NCBI GenBank assembly: GCA_002376725.1
Contig: DFOM01000029.1
Span: forward strand, 1-7,001
DNA from: Cloacimonetes bacterium UBA3541
GTDB lineage: Bacteria; Cloacimonadota; Cloacimonadia; Cloacimonadales; Cloacimonadaceae
Length of the DNA stretch: 7,001 nt
Direction: 5' to 3'
The notes beneath the pieces are model-generated. The model did not search any database, was not told the origin of the DNA, and saw only the letters and a program-made list of their open reading frames with translations. Shown in pieces: positions 1 through 6,818 of this stretch. The position numbers and the translations under genes are program-made. Each line of letters opens with the position of its first letter. The first letter of the stretch is position 1.

Positions 1-1375
1 CAATAATCAGGATGATATAAGAAATAAAGAGAAATATTTTAATAATCAAAGCATAATTAAAATATCTATCTACATATTGAGCTATGATATTAATCGTAAC
101 AGTGAGAATAGATAAATAAATAAACTTACTATATGAGAAATTAACTGGATATACGAAATGGACAGCTACAAAATATAATATAACAATTAATAGAGATGAT
201 ATCATAGTGGCAATAGATGCACCCATTCTTCCGTATTTTGGAATCAAAAGAACATTTAATACTATATTTATGACTGCTGAAAATATCCATACTAAGGTAA
301 CTATCCAGGTTTTCAAAGAAATATGGATACAATTTACAATAATCCCCGCCAATCCCATAAATAGGTAAGAAAAAGAGAGGAAAAAAACAATGCTATGACT
401 TCCGCTATAGTTAGTACTGGCAATAATTGCTATAGCTTCTTTCGCAAAAAGGGATATAAGAGTAGCTACAATTGCCAGTCCTACAAAAAAAATTCTGGAA
501 AAATCAGCAACTTGTTGTTTACATTTCTGAGGGTCATCTATAATATTATAAATATAAGGACTAAAAGCCATTTTAACTGGTTCAGTAAATAGAAAAGGTA
601 TAACTGCGGCTAGTTTAGCTCCCAAGGAATAAAGTCCAACTTCCTTAAGGTCCATATATGCACTCAAAAAATATCGGTTGCTATAGTTTAAAATAAATGA
701 TGAGATATTGGAAGGGACTAAAAAAATAGAAAAAGCTAGCATTTTTTTTAATCCTTCAAATGAGAATCGGAAGCTAAATTGGTCCCAGGTAAAGTAATAA
801 AGTGCAACCAGTTCCATTATACCAGATAATATTTGAGCATATAATATTCCGCTAACGCCCAATTTTCTAAATACTAAAAAATAAATGCTCAAAAGAGTGT
901 TCAACAGAAGATAAGCTCCATTAATACTTATAAACAGGCTTGCTTTTTCCCGATTTCTAATATTATACATAGGAATGTGAGTTAAAACTTTTAACAGGGT
1001 AATTATAGTTATCAATTTAAGGAATATTATTCCCTCGGGAAAATTTAATATTTTATTTGCTATCTCATTTGCATAAATAAAAGTGAAAAGACCTACGATA
1101 ATACAGCAGAAAATATTGAACACCTGTCCGGAGAAATATAAGCTTTTACGCCATTCTGGATCTTTATATTTGAAAAACATTCTGGAATAGCCAGTTTCTA
1201 TCAATAAACCATATAAAATAGCTAAAATAGCACCGATAGAATTTACAAGTTCTAGTTTACCATAATCAGCTGGGACTAATACCCTTGTATAAAGGGGTAC
1301 CAGTATAAATGTAATACTTCTATTTAAGATATTACCTAGAGTATAAATAGATATATTCTTAGCTAATTTGAACAT
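1..1375 (-). CDS. Wzx-type oligosaccharide flippase (MATE/MVF-like), 3' end cut by window edge
   Basis: This frame is open without a stop from ATG at 1375 to the window edge, giving 458 codons. It is a polytopic membrane protein with about 14 hydrophobic segments (roughly residues 8-33, 43-63, 85-102, 116-135, 147-169, 173-197, 209-229, 243-263, 295-310, 329-347, 357-379, 385-410, 418-432 and 441-458). Family signatures are LVPLYTRVLVPADYGKLEL near residues 25-43, NRYFLSAYMDLKEVGLYSLG at 233-251 and LIPKYGRMGASIATMISSL near 377-395. Proteins of this kind move undecaprenyl-diphosphate-linked oligosaccharides across the cytoplasmic membrane. The usual length is about 450-520 residues, so only the C-terminal end should be missing. 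The start lies 1 nt after the stop codon of the upstream GNAT gene with no clear Shine-Dalgarno, so translational coupling is likely. The substrate cannot be told from sequence. The flippase call is secure; the exact subfamily is less so. Confidence 0.93.
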   Translation of the reverse strand, partial: MFKLAKNISIYTLGNILNRSITFILVPLYTRVLVPADYGKLELVNSIGAILAILYGLLIETGYSRMFFKYKDPEWRKSLYFSGQVFNIFCCIIVGLFTFIYANEIANKILNFPEGIIFLKLITIITLLKVLTHIPMYNIRNREKASLFISINGAYLLLNTLLSIYFLVFRKLGVSGILYAQILSGIMELVALYYFTWDQFSFRFSFEGLKKMLAFSIFLVPSNISSFILNYSNRYFLSAYMDLKEVGLYSLGAKLAAVIPFLFTEPVKMAFSPYIYNIIDDPQKCKQQVADFSRIFFVGLAIVATLISLFAKEAIAIIASTNYSGSHSIVFFLSFSYLFMGLAGIIVNCIHISLKTWIVTLVWIFSAVINIVLNVLLIPKYGRMGASIATMISSLLIVILYFVAVHFVYPVNFSYSKFIYLSILTVTINIIAQYVDRYFNYALIIKIFLFISYIILII

Positions 1376-1376
1376 C

Positions 1377-2003
1377 TTAAGAAAGAGCTTTCTTTATTTT
1401 TGTAGCAATCAATTTGAAGAATTCAGGTATAGAACCTTTATTATAATGAACTTTAGTTTTTATTTTCTTATAACCTAAAAGCTTAGGATATTTTTCCAGA
1501 TAAGGCATAAACCATTTAATTACCATATAAACATAGCGATATTCCTGATTTGATTTTAACCAATTCAACATCTCAATATTCATATCTCGGTGTAGATAAT
1601 GTCCCCGGTAACTCGGTTTAGTATAACTATCCAGCGTAAAAATCTCATCTTCATTAAAATACAACATCTGATGCAGGGCACTGCTGTAAAATTCATTTTT
1701 ACACAGCCATCTTGTATAAGCAATTTCTTGATTTTGCCGGTTTAGGTAAATCAGACAAATATAATTACCACTTTCAAATTTTTCTTTTGCCTGCTCAATT
1801 TTATGCTTAGCTTCATTATAATGGTCCTCAAGACCTGCTAAATATTGGTCAGTAACAATGAATTCATATTGGTCTCTATTTATGGTACAGGGTTTTATTT
1901 GATACTCCTTAAGATCAAGTTTATACAAACATGCAGCATCAATAAATCTACCTAAAGTATAATAATAAATACGAGATAATTGATTTGCTATTTTTTCATT
2001 CAT
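1377..2003 (-). CDS. GNAT-like N-acyltransferase, 208 aa
   Basis: This is a 208-residue soluble protein without signal peptide or membrane segments. A beta strand YICLIYL (81-87), followed by a strand around EIAYTRWL (93-100), leads to FTLDSYTKPSYRGHYLHRDMN (122-142) and a helix up to about 151. That order matches the GNAT core, where the P-x-YRG-x-G loop binds the acyl-CoA pyrophosphate. Here the loop reads YRGHYLH (132-138), so the second glycine of the usual motif is replaced by tyrosine; cofactor binding may be altered. The segment KYPKLLGYKKI (171-181) resembles the late N..s...e.lGF strand region of the fold. Its start overlaps the preceding gene by 8 nt and a GAGAT sequence lies 7 nt upstream, supporting ATG at 2003. 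Position between another GNAT-type gene and the flippase suggests that it acylates a nucleotide sugar or lipid-linked glycan. That role is inferred; the acyl donor and target are unknown. Confidence 0.78.
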   Translation of the reverse strand: MNEKIANQLSRIYYYTLGRFIDAACLYKLDLKEYQIKPCTINRDQYEFIVTDQYLAGLEDHYNEAKHKIEQAKEKFESGNYICLIYLNRQNQEIAYTRWLCKNEFYSSALHQMLYFNEDEIFTLDSYTKPSYRGHYLHRDMNIEMLNWLKSNQEYRYVYMVIKWFMPYLEKYPKLLGYKKIKTKVHYNKGSIPEFFKLIATKIKKALS

Positions 2004-3075
2004 TCATTATATCTCTTTTTATATTCCTTAATTTTTGCCATCCCTTGAGCTTTAAACAGTTAGGATTGATTATATATAATCTATAGAGCAAATTAAATCC
2101 CGTTGCCCATTCAAATTTCCAGGGATATCTTCCTGTTCCAGCGTCTAATACATTCCAAAGTGGATGCAATAGATTTTCTTTCAATATTTCATAATAAATG
2201 ATTTTACCAGCACCATAACCGGCATATTCTGGTTCAAATCCAGTATTTAAAGAATAAAATATATTTTTATATAAATAGCCACAGTTATATATAATTATTT
2301 TATTGGATATAGTATCTTTAAGATAATAAGATAAGGTATTTCCGAGGTTAAAGAGATTATTCAAAACTTCATTTCTCTCTTTATCTTCAAAAAGGGAATG
2401 CCTTTGTTTCAACCCCTTTTTATGCCAATATTCTTTCTCAGCAATATGTATGGGAGCAAACATACTTAAACAATTTTCGTTAGTAACGATTAACTCATAA
2501 TTTGTAAATTTCTTCAATCTATTGGAATATTGTATAGTTTTCTCAGGAATTTTTGCCTTATTAATAGTATTATCCAATACTATTTTAGACATCTCAATAT
2601 AGGGATTTTCTATAAAATAGTATAATTTTTTATTGTACTGGGAACAGAATAGATAATAAATTAGATTGCTAGTATAGGGGATATGGTCAAGATCAAGTTC
2701 ATCCCATAAATCCTTATGTGCAAAAATAGCATCAAAAAGTTGTTTATATATGACCTTGGTTCGTACTTGACACTGTTCATCAATTATAAAATCAGCATAG
2801 TCACAACTGGCTAAAAACTGCAAGCTATTCCAGGAAAAGAATTTATTTTTCATTCTTACTAACATTAAGGGAGCAATGCCTACAACAACATTGCTAAAGA
2901 TTACACAAAATATACAAAGCTTGTATTTATCATAGTTTTTTAATATATCCCATTTCCCCTTTGCATATTTAAATGTGGAAAAATAAGTGAGATTATTAGA
3001 TTGGTTTTCTATTCTCTCCCAATCTGGCTTTAGCGAATCAAAATCCTCTGTGGTCGTAATTATTTTATAGTCCAT
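1996..3075 (-). CDS. GNAT-family acyltransferase of the BioF2/CelD/FemAB-like type, 359 aa
   Basis: The 359-residue protein matches the BioF2-like (Acetyltransf_6) layout. The N-terminal part has FDSLKPDWERI (12-22), then a strand VVVGIAPL (63-70) and DYADFII (92-98), and WDELDLDHIP (124-133). The C-terminal part has GFEPEYAGYGAGK (279-291) followed by LDAGTGRYPWKFEWA (310-324), which corresponds to the family's D-x-G-x-G-x-x-x-x-K signature. Members occur in exopolysaccharide loci and are related to Fem aminoacyl transferases; few have known substrates. No signal peptide is evident, so cytoplasmic action is expected. The start is 15 nt after the deacetylase stop, with only AT-rich sequence and no Shine-Dalgarno in front of it. 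The next gene begins inside its last codons. Acyl or aminoacyl transfer to a sugar amine, possibly one exposed by the neighbouring deacetylase, is an inference. The family call is fairly firm; the reaction is not known. Confidence 0.82.
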   Translation of the reverse strand: MDYKIITTTEDFDSLKPDWERIENQSNNLTYFSTFKYAKGKWDILKNYDKYKLCIFCVIFSNVVVGIAPLMLVRMKNKFFSWNSLQFLASCDYADFIIDEQCQVRTKVIYKQLFDAIFAHKDLWDELDLDHIPYTSNLIYYLFCSQYNKKLYYFIENPYIEMSKIVLDNTINKAKIPEKTIQYSNRLKKFTNYELIVTNENCLSMFAPIHIAEKEYWHKKGLKQRHSLFEDKERNEVLNNLFNLGNTLSYYLKDTISNKIIIYNCGYLYKNIFYSLNTGFEPEYAGYGAGKIIYYEILKENLLHPLWNVLDAGTGRYPWKFEWATGFNLLYRLYIINPNCLKLKGWQKLRNIKRDIMNE

Positions 3076-3090
3076 AATAAATTATATTGG

Positions 3091-4239
3091 TTAATTTATA
3101 TTATTTATTGAATAATAATATTCTCCTGACTCGGTTATGTTGTATATCCAATAATCTTTTTTTCTCCATCCTTTTATGTAGCTACCGTTTTCTTTATGCA
3201 TTAAAATAGGTTTATCAACTTTAAGTGTAATCAAAGGGGTGTTCCATAATCCATTGTAATCAATTATCATTTTATCATCTTTTAGCGTTATTTGAGTTCT
3301 ATGGAAGGTATCATAATAATGAGCAATATCAGAACAACTTGCATACCATATATCTAAGGGTCTCAGATATCCAAAAAGATCATCTAAAAATTTAATATCA
3401 TCATACAAGTTAATTATTTGACGGATCCCATCCGCTCTTTGATTTTGATAATGCTCTTCAATTGTTATAGGATACCCTTTATTATATAAATATTGTATAT
3501 ATTTATTAGGAGATGCATAAAAAGTATTCTTTAGCTTTCTTCCTATATTCTTTATAAATGATACTGATGGAGCTTGCGAGTAAATAGCAGTAGTTATATT
3601 GCTGGGAATACAGATATAATTATAATCTTGATAGTGCATATACCGTATTTTATTATGACGGTGTCTTCTATTACTCATTTTTTCATCTAAGACCCACCAC
3701 TTACTTCCTAAAGCTTCAATTAAAGATAAAGATAAATCATTATACTTGTAGCCAGGAAACTTACCGCCAACAAACTTTATTCCACTCAAATTACTAAATA
3801 ATTCAACTTTTCTAATACTATCTTCTATAACATCAGAACCAGGATTTTCATATTCAAAAATTATATTATAATTGTCGTCGTACCAAAGATGCTTAATACC
3901 ATGAAAAGCAAATTCAAATCTTGCTTGTAAAGATTTTAAAAAATTAATAAATTTATCATCAATATCTCTAGTTGCAATCTCATAGCCCATATTTTGAGGA
4001 ATATAATTGTGCGAATCCAGCGGCAAAAATATTGTTCCCTTGATTTCCGGATACTTTTGAAATAACCATTTATCTAAATAATTATGTAGAGATTCAGTGC
4101 TATCCATTAAGTATCCCCAATCGTTATAAGGTCCTATTTTACCATCTTTACTAACAACTAGAGGGGCAAGATCATCTATCATCAGACAACAAGCAGTCTG
4201 ATGATTATCAAACCATTTACACTTGTCTAATTTAATCAT
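3091..4239 (-). CDS. Polysaccharide deacetylase-like protein (NodB superfamily), 382 aa
   Basis: The 382-residue protein has the landmarks of a divergent carbohydrate esterase family 4 / NodB-type barrel. The motif LMIDDLAP (19-26) gives the paired aspartates D22-D23, of which the first would be the base and the second a metal ligand. FAFHGIKH (110-117) gives the two metal-binding histidines H113 and H117. GGKFPGY (158-164) corresponds to the arginine/proline loop, with K160 where many enzymes have arginine. PITIEEHYQ (257-265) offers H263 as the late catalytic histidine, and DIWYASCSDIAHYY (296-309) is the familiar closing strand and helix. Residues from about 312 to 382 are strand-rich and look like a small accessory beta domain. 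No signal peptide or membrane anchor is visible, so it may act on cytoplasmic lipid-linked precursors rather than on secreted polymer. Its ATG follows the 847-bp gap; a GGGA sequence is about 16 nt upstream, too far to be a normal ribosome site. It heads the four-gene cassette. Confidence 0.85.
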   Translation of the reverse strand: MIKLDKCKWFDNHQTACCLMIDDLAPLVVSKDGKIGPYNDWGYLMDSTESLHNYLDKWLFQKYPEIKGTIFLPLDSHNYIPQNMGYEIATRDIDDKFINFLKSLQARFEFAFHGIKHLWYDDNYNIIFEYENPGSDVIEDSIRKVELFSNLSGIKFVGGKFPGYKYNDLSLSLIEALGSKWWVLDEKMSNRRHRHNKIRYMHYQDYNYICIPSNITTAIYSQAPSVSFIKNIGRKLKNTFYASPNKYIQYLYNKGYPITIEEHYQNQRADGIRQIINLYDDIKFLDDLFGYLRPLDIWYASCSDIAHYYDTFHRTQITLKDDKMIIDYNGLWNTPLITLKVDKPILMHKENGSYIKGWRKKDYWIYNITESGEYYYSINNIN

Positions 4240-5086
4240 TATAATATTAAATAATTCCCTTTTATTATTAATAAATCATTCTATCTAGCATACATTACAT
4301 TAAAAGCTAAATAACTTTATTCTTACGCTAGCTACGATCCGTTGCTAATAAATAGAATATCTTTTAGAATTTGTATAACTAGAATTATTTTACATCCTGT
4401 ATGTCAAGAAACTTTTCCATCTCATTTTAAGCCAAACATTTTTATAATTTATTATAAGTTTGCCTTAAATTTAGGCTCGGGATGTAATGATATATTTGCA
4501 TAGATAAAAATTTATGCTAGGCATATATTTCTTTTAAATAGATATTCTGCCTTAATGGATAATAAAAAATTGAAATTGATTGATTAGAGATGCTTTCAAA
4601 TAGTTGAGTCTTGAAAGATACTCAATCTATTTTGACAAAAGAATTGGGAAGAATTGATGCTCGTATTATGAGCTAAAGAGGGAAAAAAAGAGGTTGTTAA
4701 GAGGATAGTTTAAAAAAACAATGAAGAAGGAATGAATTTTATAACTTTTTAAATATCATATTTTAATAGATTTGAATTATTCTTTCCGATAATGTAATAG
4801 TGATTAACTTAAACAGAGTATAGCTAAAGATTATGTATTCCCCGAAGAATTTTCTCTTTGTTTTTAACCGAGTCCTTGGTGTATCTAAGAATATTATGAT
4901 TAATTAAATGAGAAAAAAGTTTAAAACACTAAGAAAACCAAAGAGCCCGAATAAACTCAATTTTTTGAACTTACTAATGTCTTTTGCTAAAATCTGTTTT
5001 ATTCTTTTTATTAATGAGAAATATACTCAATAAAAAGCAAATTCTCTAACCTGATAAATGTTTACTAGGCAGTTTGTATTATGAAT
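4240..5086. other. 847-bp AT-rich intergenic region without a convincing gene
   Basis: No reading frame on either strand combines useful length with recognisable protein features. The longest small candidate I noticed is 41 codons on the plus strand at 4908-5033, with no ribosome site. The stretch must hold the end of the sugar transferase transcript or read-through into the deacetylase, plus any promoter for the cassette. A minus-strand TTGACA occurs at 4402-4407, but no good -10 stands 16-18 nt downstream. Other structure: TACA-TCC-TGTA (4391-4401), GCCT/AGGC flanking an AT core (4462-4476), interlocking inverted repeats at 4593-4630, and TGAG/CTCA arms at about 5014-5028. None has a clear terminator T-run. 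The region could be a long regulatory leader, a relic of lost genes, or a recombination junction. Confidence 0.7.
4593..4630. repeat. Interlocking inverted repeats (A-B-A'-B' order)
   Basis: CTTTCAA (4593-4599) is complementary to TTGAAAG (4611-4617). TTGAGT (4604-4609) is complementary to ACTCAA (4620-4625). The second stem can be extended by ATAG (4600-4603) with CTAT (4627-4630), leaving one unpaired T. Because the arms alternate, an RNA could form either hairpin, or both together as a pseudoknot. The complementarity is seen directly; a role in RNA is inferred. No strong T-run follows on either strand, so an ordinary intrinsic terminator is not supported. Confidence 0.4.
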
Positions 5087-6691
5087 TTAGTAACTTCTCG
5101 CGTGATTAAAGATAATATTCCACACTCCTTTCCAGAAATATTTCCAGTCGGTAAGAAAGGGCTTTTCCATTTTAGCCTGGATATACCTTCTTTCCGATTC
5201 TACAATCTCTTCAAAGGAAGTAGGCATATCAGTATAAAAAGGAGGAATGAGACCTGGCTTCATTTTTAATCGTAATTCTTGTACTTCCTGAGGATAAAGG
5301 GATAAATAGTGCTCACTTAAGGCTCTGACACCTACTAATGATAGTTCTCCTTTGAAAAAATTAATCAACTGTGGTAATTCATCTATCCACATTGCTCTCA
5401 GAACCTTCCCCCAGCTGGTCACTCTAAAATCATTTTTAAACTTGCCTCCCTCCTGCAATTTATTCGTTTGATAGACATATTCCTGCAGATATTCACTATA
5501 AGGATGCATAGTCCTGAGTTTATGTATATAAATAATTTTACCATCCTTTCCCACTCTTTTTAAACGGACAAAGGGACCATAAGTGGGATTCGGATCCGTG
5601 CTCGGAGCTTTTACCTTTTTCAGGATAAAATGCATTAAGCCATTGATTTCTCGTTTATTAACCAGTTCAAATCCGCAATAATAGAAACGACCCAACATCT
5701 CCGTCTCGGAAAGTGCCCGATTCTTCCCCTTAGTCAAAGCAAAATACCAGCCCTGTAAAACTGGTATCTTGGGCATCACCCGACGAAATAAAAAATCAAA
5801 AAAATAAAGAGGTGCTCCCAAAACCGGAGTATACTTCTGATTAAATCTTCGTCGCCTTTCCTTTATCGTCTGACCTCTACAGATAAAAACACCTCCATCT
5901 ATAAGCAACTCATTCGCTTTAATCAGATAACGATTGATACGACGAAAATCATTTATCCGATGTTGATTGACAAATAACTGATAAGATGAAGGTTCCTTCT
6001 CTTCTATAAATTCAAAGTCAACCGAATTCAAAACCAGGGATTTATCCGAGTCAAAAGTGTTCAAATCCAGATAATCATTGATGAAACCGAAGAACTCCGA
6101 TTGATCATATAACCTCTTGAATAGTGGCACTAAAACACTTACCTCGGGACTATATGAAGGATAAGGAGGAATATAGGGTTCATTCTTCAAAACCGGTATC
6201 TCTTGCAGATCCGGCTCCGGAAAATAACTCGCTGTCTGTGATTCCTCCAGTGCTTCTGAATGTGTCACCAGAGGAGCTTTTGCAAAATATCGGTTCTCGC
6301 GCCGAAATTTGAAAGCATAAAATAACCCTCCAAAAACAAATAATTCCAGCACAACTGACCCTAAAATCGTTCCCATCACTATCATCCGGGAATAATGGAA
6401 CTGATTGAAAATATACATCAGCCCGAAAATGACCGCTATCGCATATATATCACACTTAATTATCTGACTCGCTAACTTAGATGCCTTTCCCACCTTCTGT
6501 AAAGAATACTTCCCACCTAATATCCCTACTACTATCCATATCCCGGTAAAGGCAAAAAGAGAACGCCACCACTGAAAATCTGATAATATCCTCCTCGTTC
6601 CCTCTTTTACCTTTGCCGCAAAAAGAAAGGCAATGACTACAAGAAGGATGTCTAAAAGAAGATAATAAATGGTAGTTTGATTTTTTTTCAT
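5087..6691 (-). CDS. Initiating polyprenyl-phosphate sugar phosphotransferase (bacterial sugar transferase, PglC/WcaJ type), 534 aa
   Basis: The enzyme transfers a sugar-1-phosphate from a nucleotide sugar to undecaprenyl phosphate at the cytoplasmic membrane face, starting repeat-unit assembly. Four hydrophobic segments lie near residues 6-26, 43-62, 79-95 and 105-127, followed by a proline-rich linker (about 140-185). A middle domain (about 190-365) contains FVNQHRINDFRRINRYL and LLIDGGVF, similar to the late part of a class I methyltransferase fold. The catalytic domain (371-534) has YGPFVRLKRVGKDGKIIY, KLRTM (391-395), R423 of the DFR segment, the catalytic pair D437-E438 in WIDELPQL, and SLVGVRALSEHY (451-462). 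Most relatives have proline where A457 stands. KPGLIPPFYTDMP near 478-490 and a C-terminal amphipathic end complete the domain. Length and layout fit FCB-group initiating transferases. The start at 6691 is supported by GAGGT about 9 nt upstream. The sugar is unknown. It is separated from the downstream cassette by 847 bp and is less AT-rich. Confidence 0.93.
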   Translation of the reverse strand: MKKNQTTIYYLLLDILLVVIAFLFAAKVKEGTRRILSDFQWWRSLFAFTGIWIVVGILGGKYSLQKVGKASKLASQIIKCDIYAIAVIFGLMYIFNQFHYSRMIVMGTILGSVVLELFVFGGLFYAFKFRRENRYFAKAPLVTHSEALEESQTASYFPEPDLQEIPVLKNEPYIPPYPSYSPEVSVLVPLFKRLYDQSEFFGFINDYLDLNTFDSDKSLVLNSVDFEFIEEKEPSSYQLFVNQHRINDFRRINRYLIKANELLIDGGVFICRGQTIKERRRRFNQKYTPVLGAPLYFFDFLFRRVMPKIPVLQGWYFALTKGKNRALSETEMLGRFYYCGFELVNKREINGLMHFILKKVKAPSTDPNPTYGPFVRLKRVGKDGKIIYIHKLRTMHPYSEYLQEYVYQTNKLQEGGKFKNDFRVTSWGKVLRAMWIDELPQLINFFKGELSLVGVRALSEHYLSLYPQEVQELRLKMKPGLIPPFYTDMPTSFEEIVESERRYIQAKMEKPFLTDWKYFWKGVWNIIFNHARSY

Positions 6692-6700
6692 ATATTTTTT

Positions 6701-6705
6701 ACCTC
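6701..6705 (-). promoter_or_regulatory. Ribosome binding site of the sugar transferase, formed at a repeat end
   Basis: On the minus strand GAGGT (6705 to 6701) stands 9 nt before ATG at 6691. Its first bases are the end of a repeat unit reading CTGCGTGA, so the repeat and the Shine-Dalgarno share sequence. It is the clearest Shine-Dalgarno in the window and decides the start codon. Confidence 0.6.
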
Positions 6706-6731
6706 ACGCAGATTACGCTGATTCCGCAGAT
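6704..6731 (-). repeat. 9-bp-period repeat block R3, inverted partner of R4
   Basis: Read on the minus strand this block is three 9-base units of the ATCTGCGTA type, with the middle unit altered to ATCAGCGTA. It ends with GTGAGG just before the sugar transferase start. Its reverse complement matches the block at 6935-6962 at 25 of 28 positions, with differences at three bases in the middle and third units. Confidence 0.8.
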
Positions 6732-6740
6732 AAGTTCTCT

Positions 6741-6756
6741 CACAGATTACACAGAT
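6741..6756 (-). repeat. 9-bp-period repeat block R2 (ATCTGTGTA type)
   Basis: Two units, ATCTGTGTA and ATCTGTG on the minus strand, are followed by AGAGAAC. It is the TG variant of the same repeat, where R3 and R4 have CG at the matching position. Confidence 0.75.
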
Positions 6757-6770
6757 TTTAGTTTACCTCT

Positions 6771-6796
6771 CACAGATAGCACAGATAACACAGATT
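6771..6796 (-). repeat. 9-bp-period repeat block R1 (ATCTGTGTT/CTATCTGTG type)
   Basis: Three units on the minus strand end in GTGAGAGGTAAA, close to the GTGAGGTAAA that ends R3. Positions 6772-6792 are identical to 6981-7001 in the same orientation, a 21-base direct repeat. Confidence 0.8.
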
Positions 6797-6818
6797 ATTG
6801 TTTTGTAATAAAAAGAGT

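Noticed and set aside
141..332. 63-codon minus-strand reading frame
   Set aside because: It lies in another frame inside the flippase gene, whose own frame encodes a full membrane protein with family motifs.
395..592. 65-codon plus-strand reading frame
   Set aside because: It is antisense to the flippase, has no ribosome site and shows no protein family features.
3076..3120. AT-rich inverted arms around the start of the 359-residue gene, considered as a start-sequestering hairpin
   Set aside because: The arms are only A and T with imperfect pairing, as expected by chance in such sequence.
4324..4345. GC-richer patch with GTAGC and TAGCGT on the minus strand, considered as an ops/JUMPstart-like antitermination site
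   Set aside because: It does not match the GGCGGTAG core and no NusG/RfaH-like gene is visible, so the resemblance is too weak.
4402..4407. Minus-strand TTGACA as -35 of a promoter for the deacetylase cassette
   Set aside because: At 16-18 nt spacing the -10 candidates are ATTCTA, TTCTAG and TCTAGT, which are poor. TTATAC occurs only at 23 nt.
4385..4420. Minus-strand 11-residue peptide MEKFLDIQDVK followed by a stop
   Set aside because: It resembles the first residues of excisionase-type DNA-binding proteins, but nothing after the stop continues the similarity, so a gene remnant cannot be shown.
5014..5028. TGAG/CTCA hairpin after the sugar transferase, considered as terminator
   Set aside because: The stem is only 4 bp and no T-run follows on the minus strand.
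4908..5033. 41-codon plus-strand ORF beginning MRKKFKTLRK with a hydrophobic later half
   Set aside because: No Shine-Dalgarno precedes it, the sequence is low complexity and AT-driven, and it overlaps the weak repeat segments. I cannot support it as a gene.
5081..5269. 62-codon plus-strand reading frame
   Set aside because: It is antisense to the catalytic end of the sugar transferase and is best explained as a shadow.
6124..6312. 62-codon plus-strand reading frame
   Set aside because: It is antisense to the linker of the sugar transferase and is best explained as a shadow.
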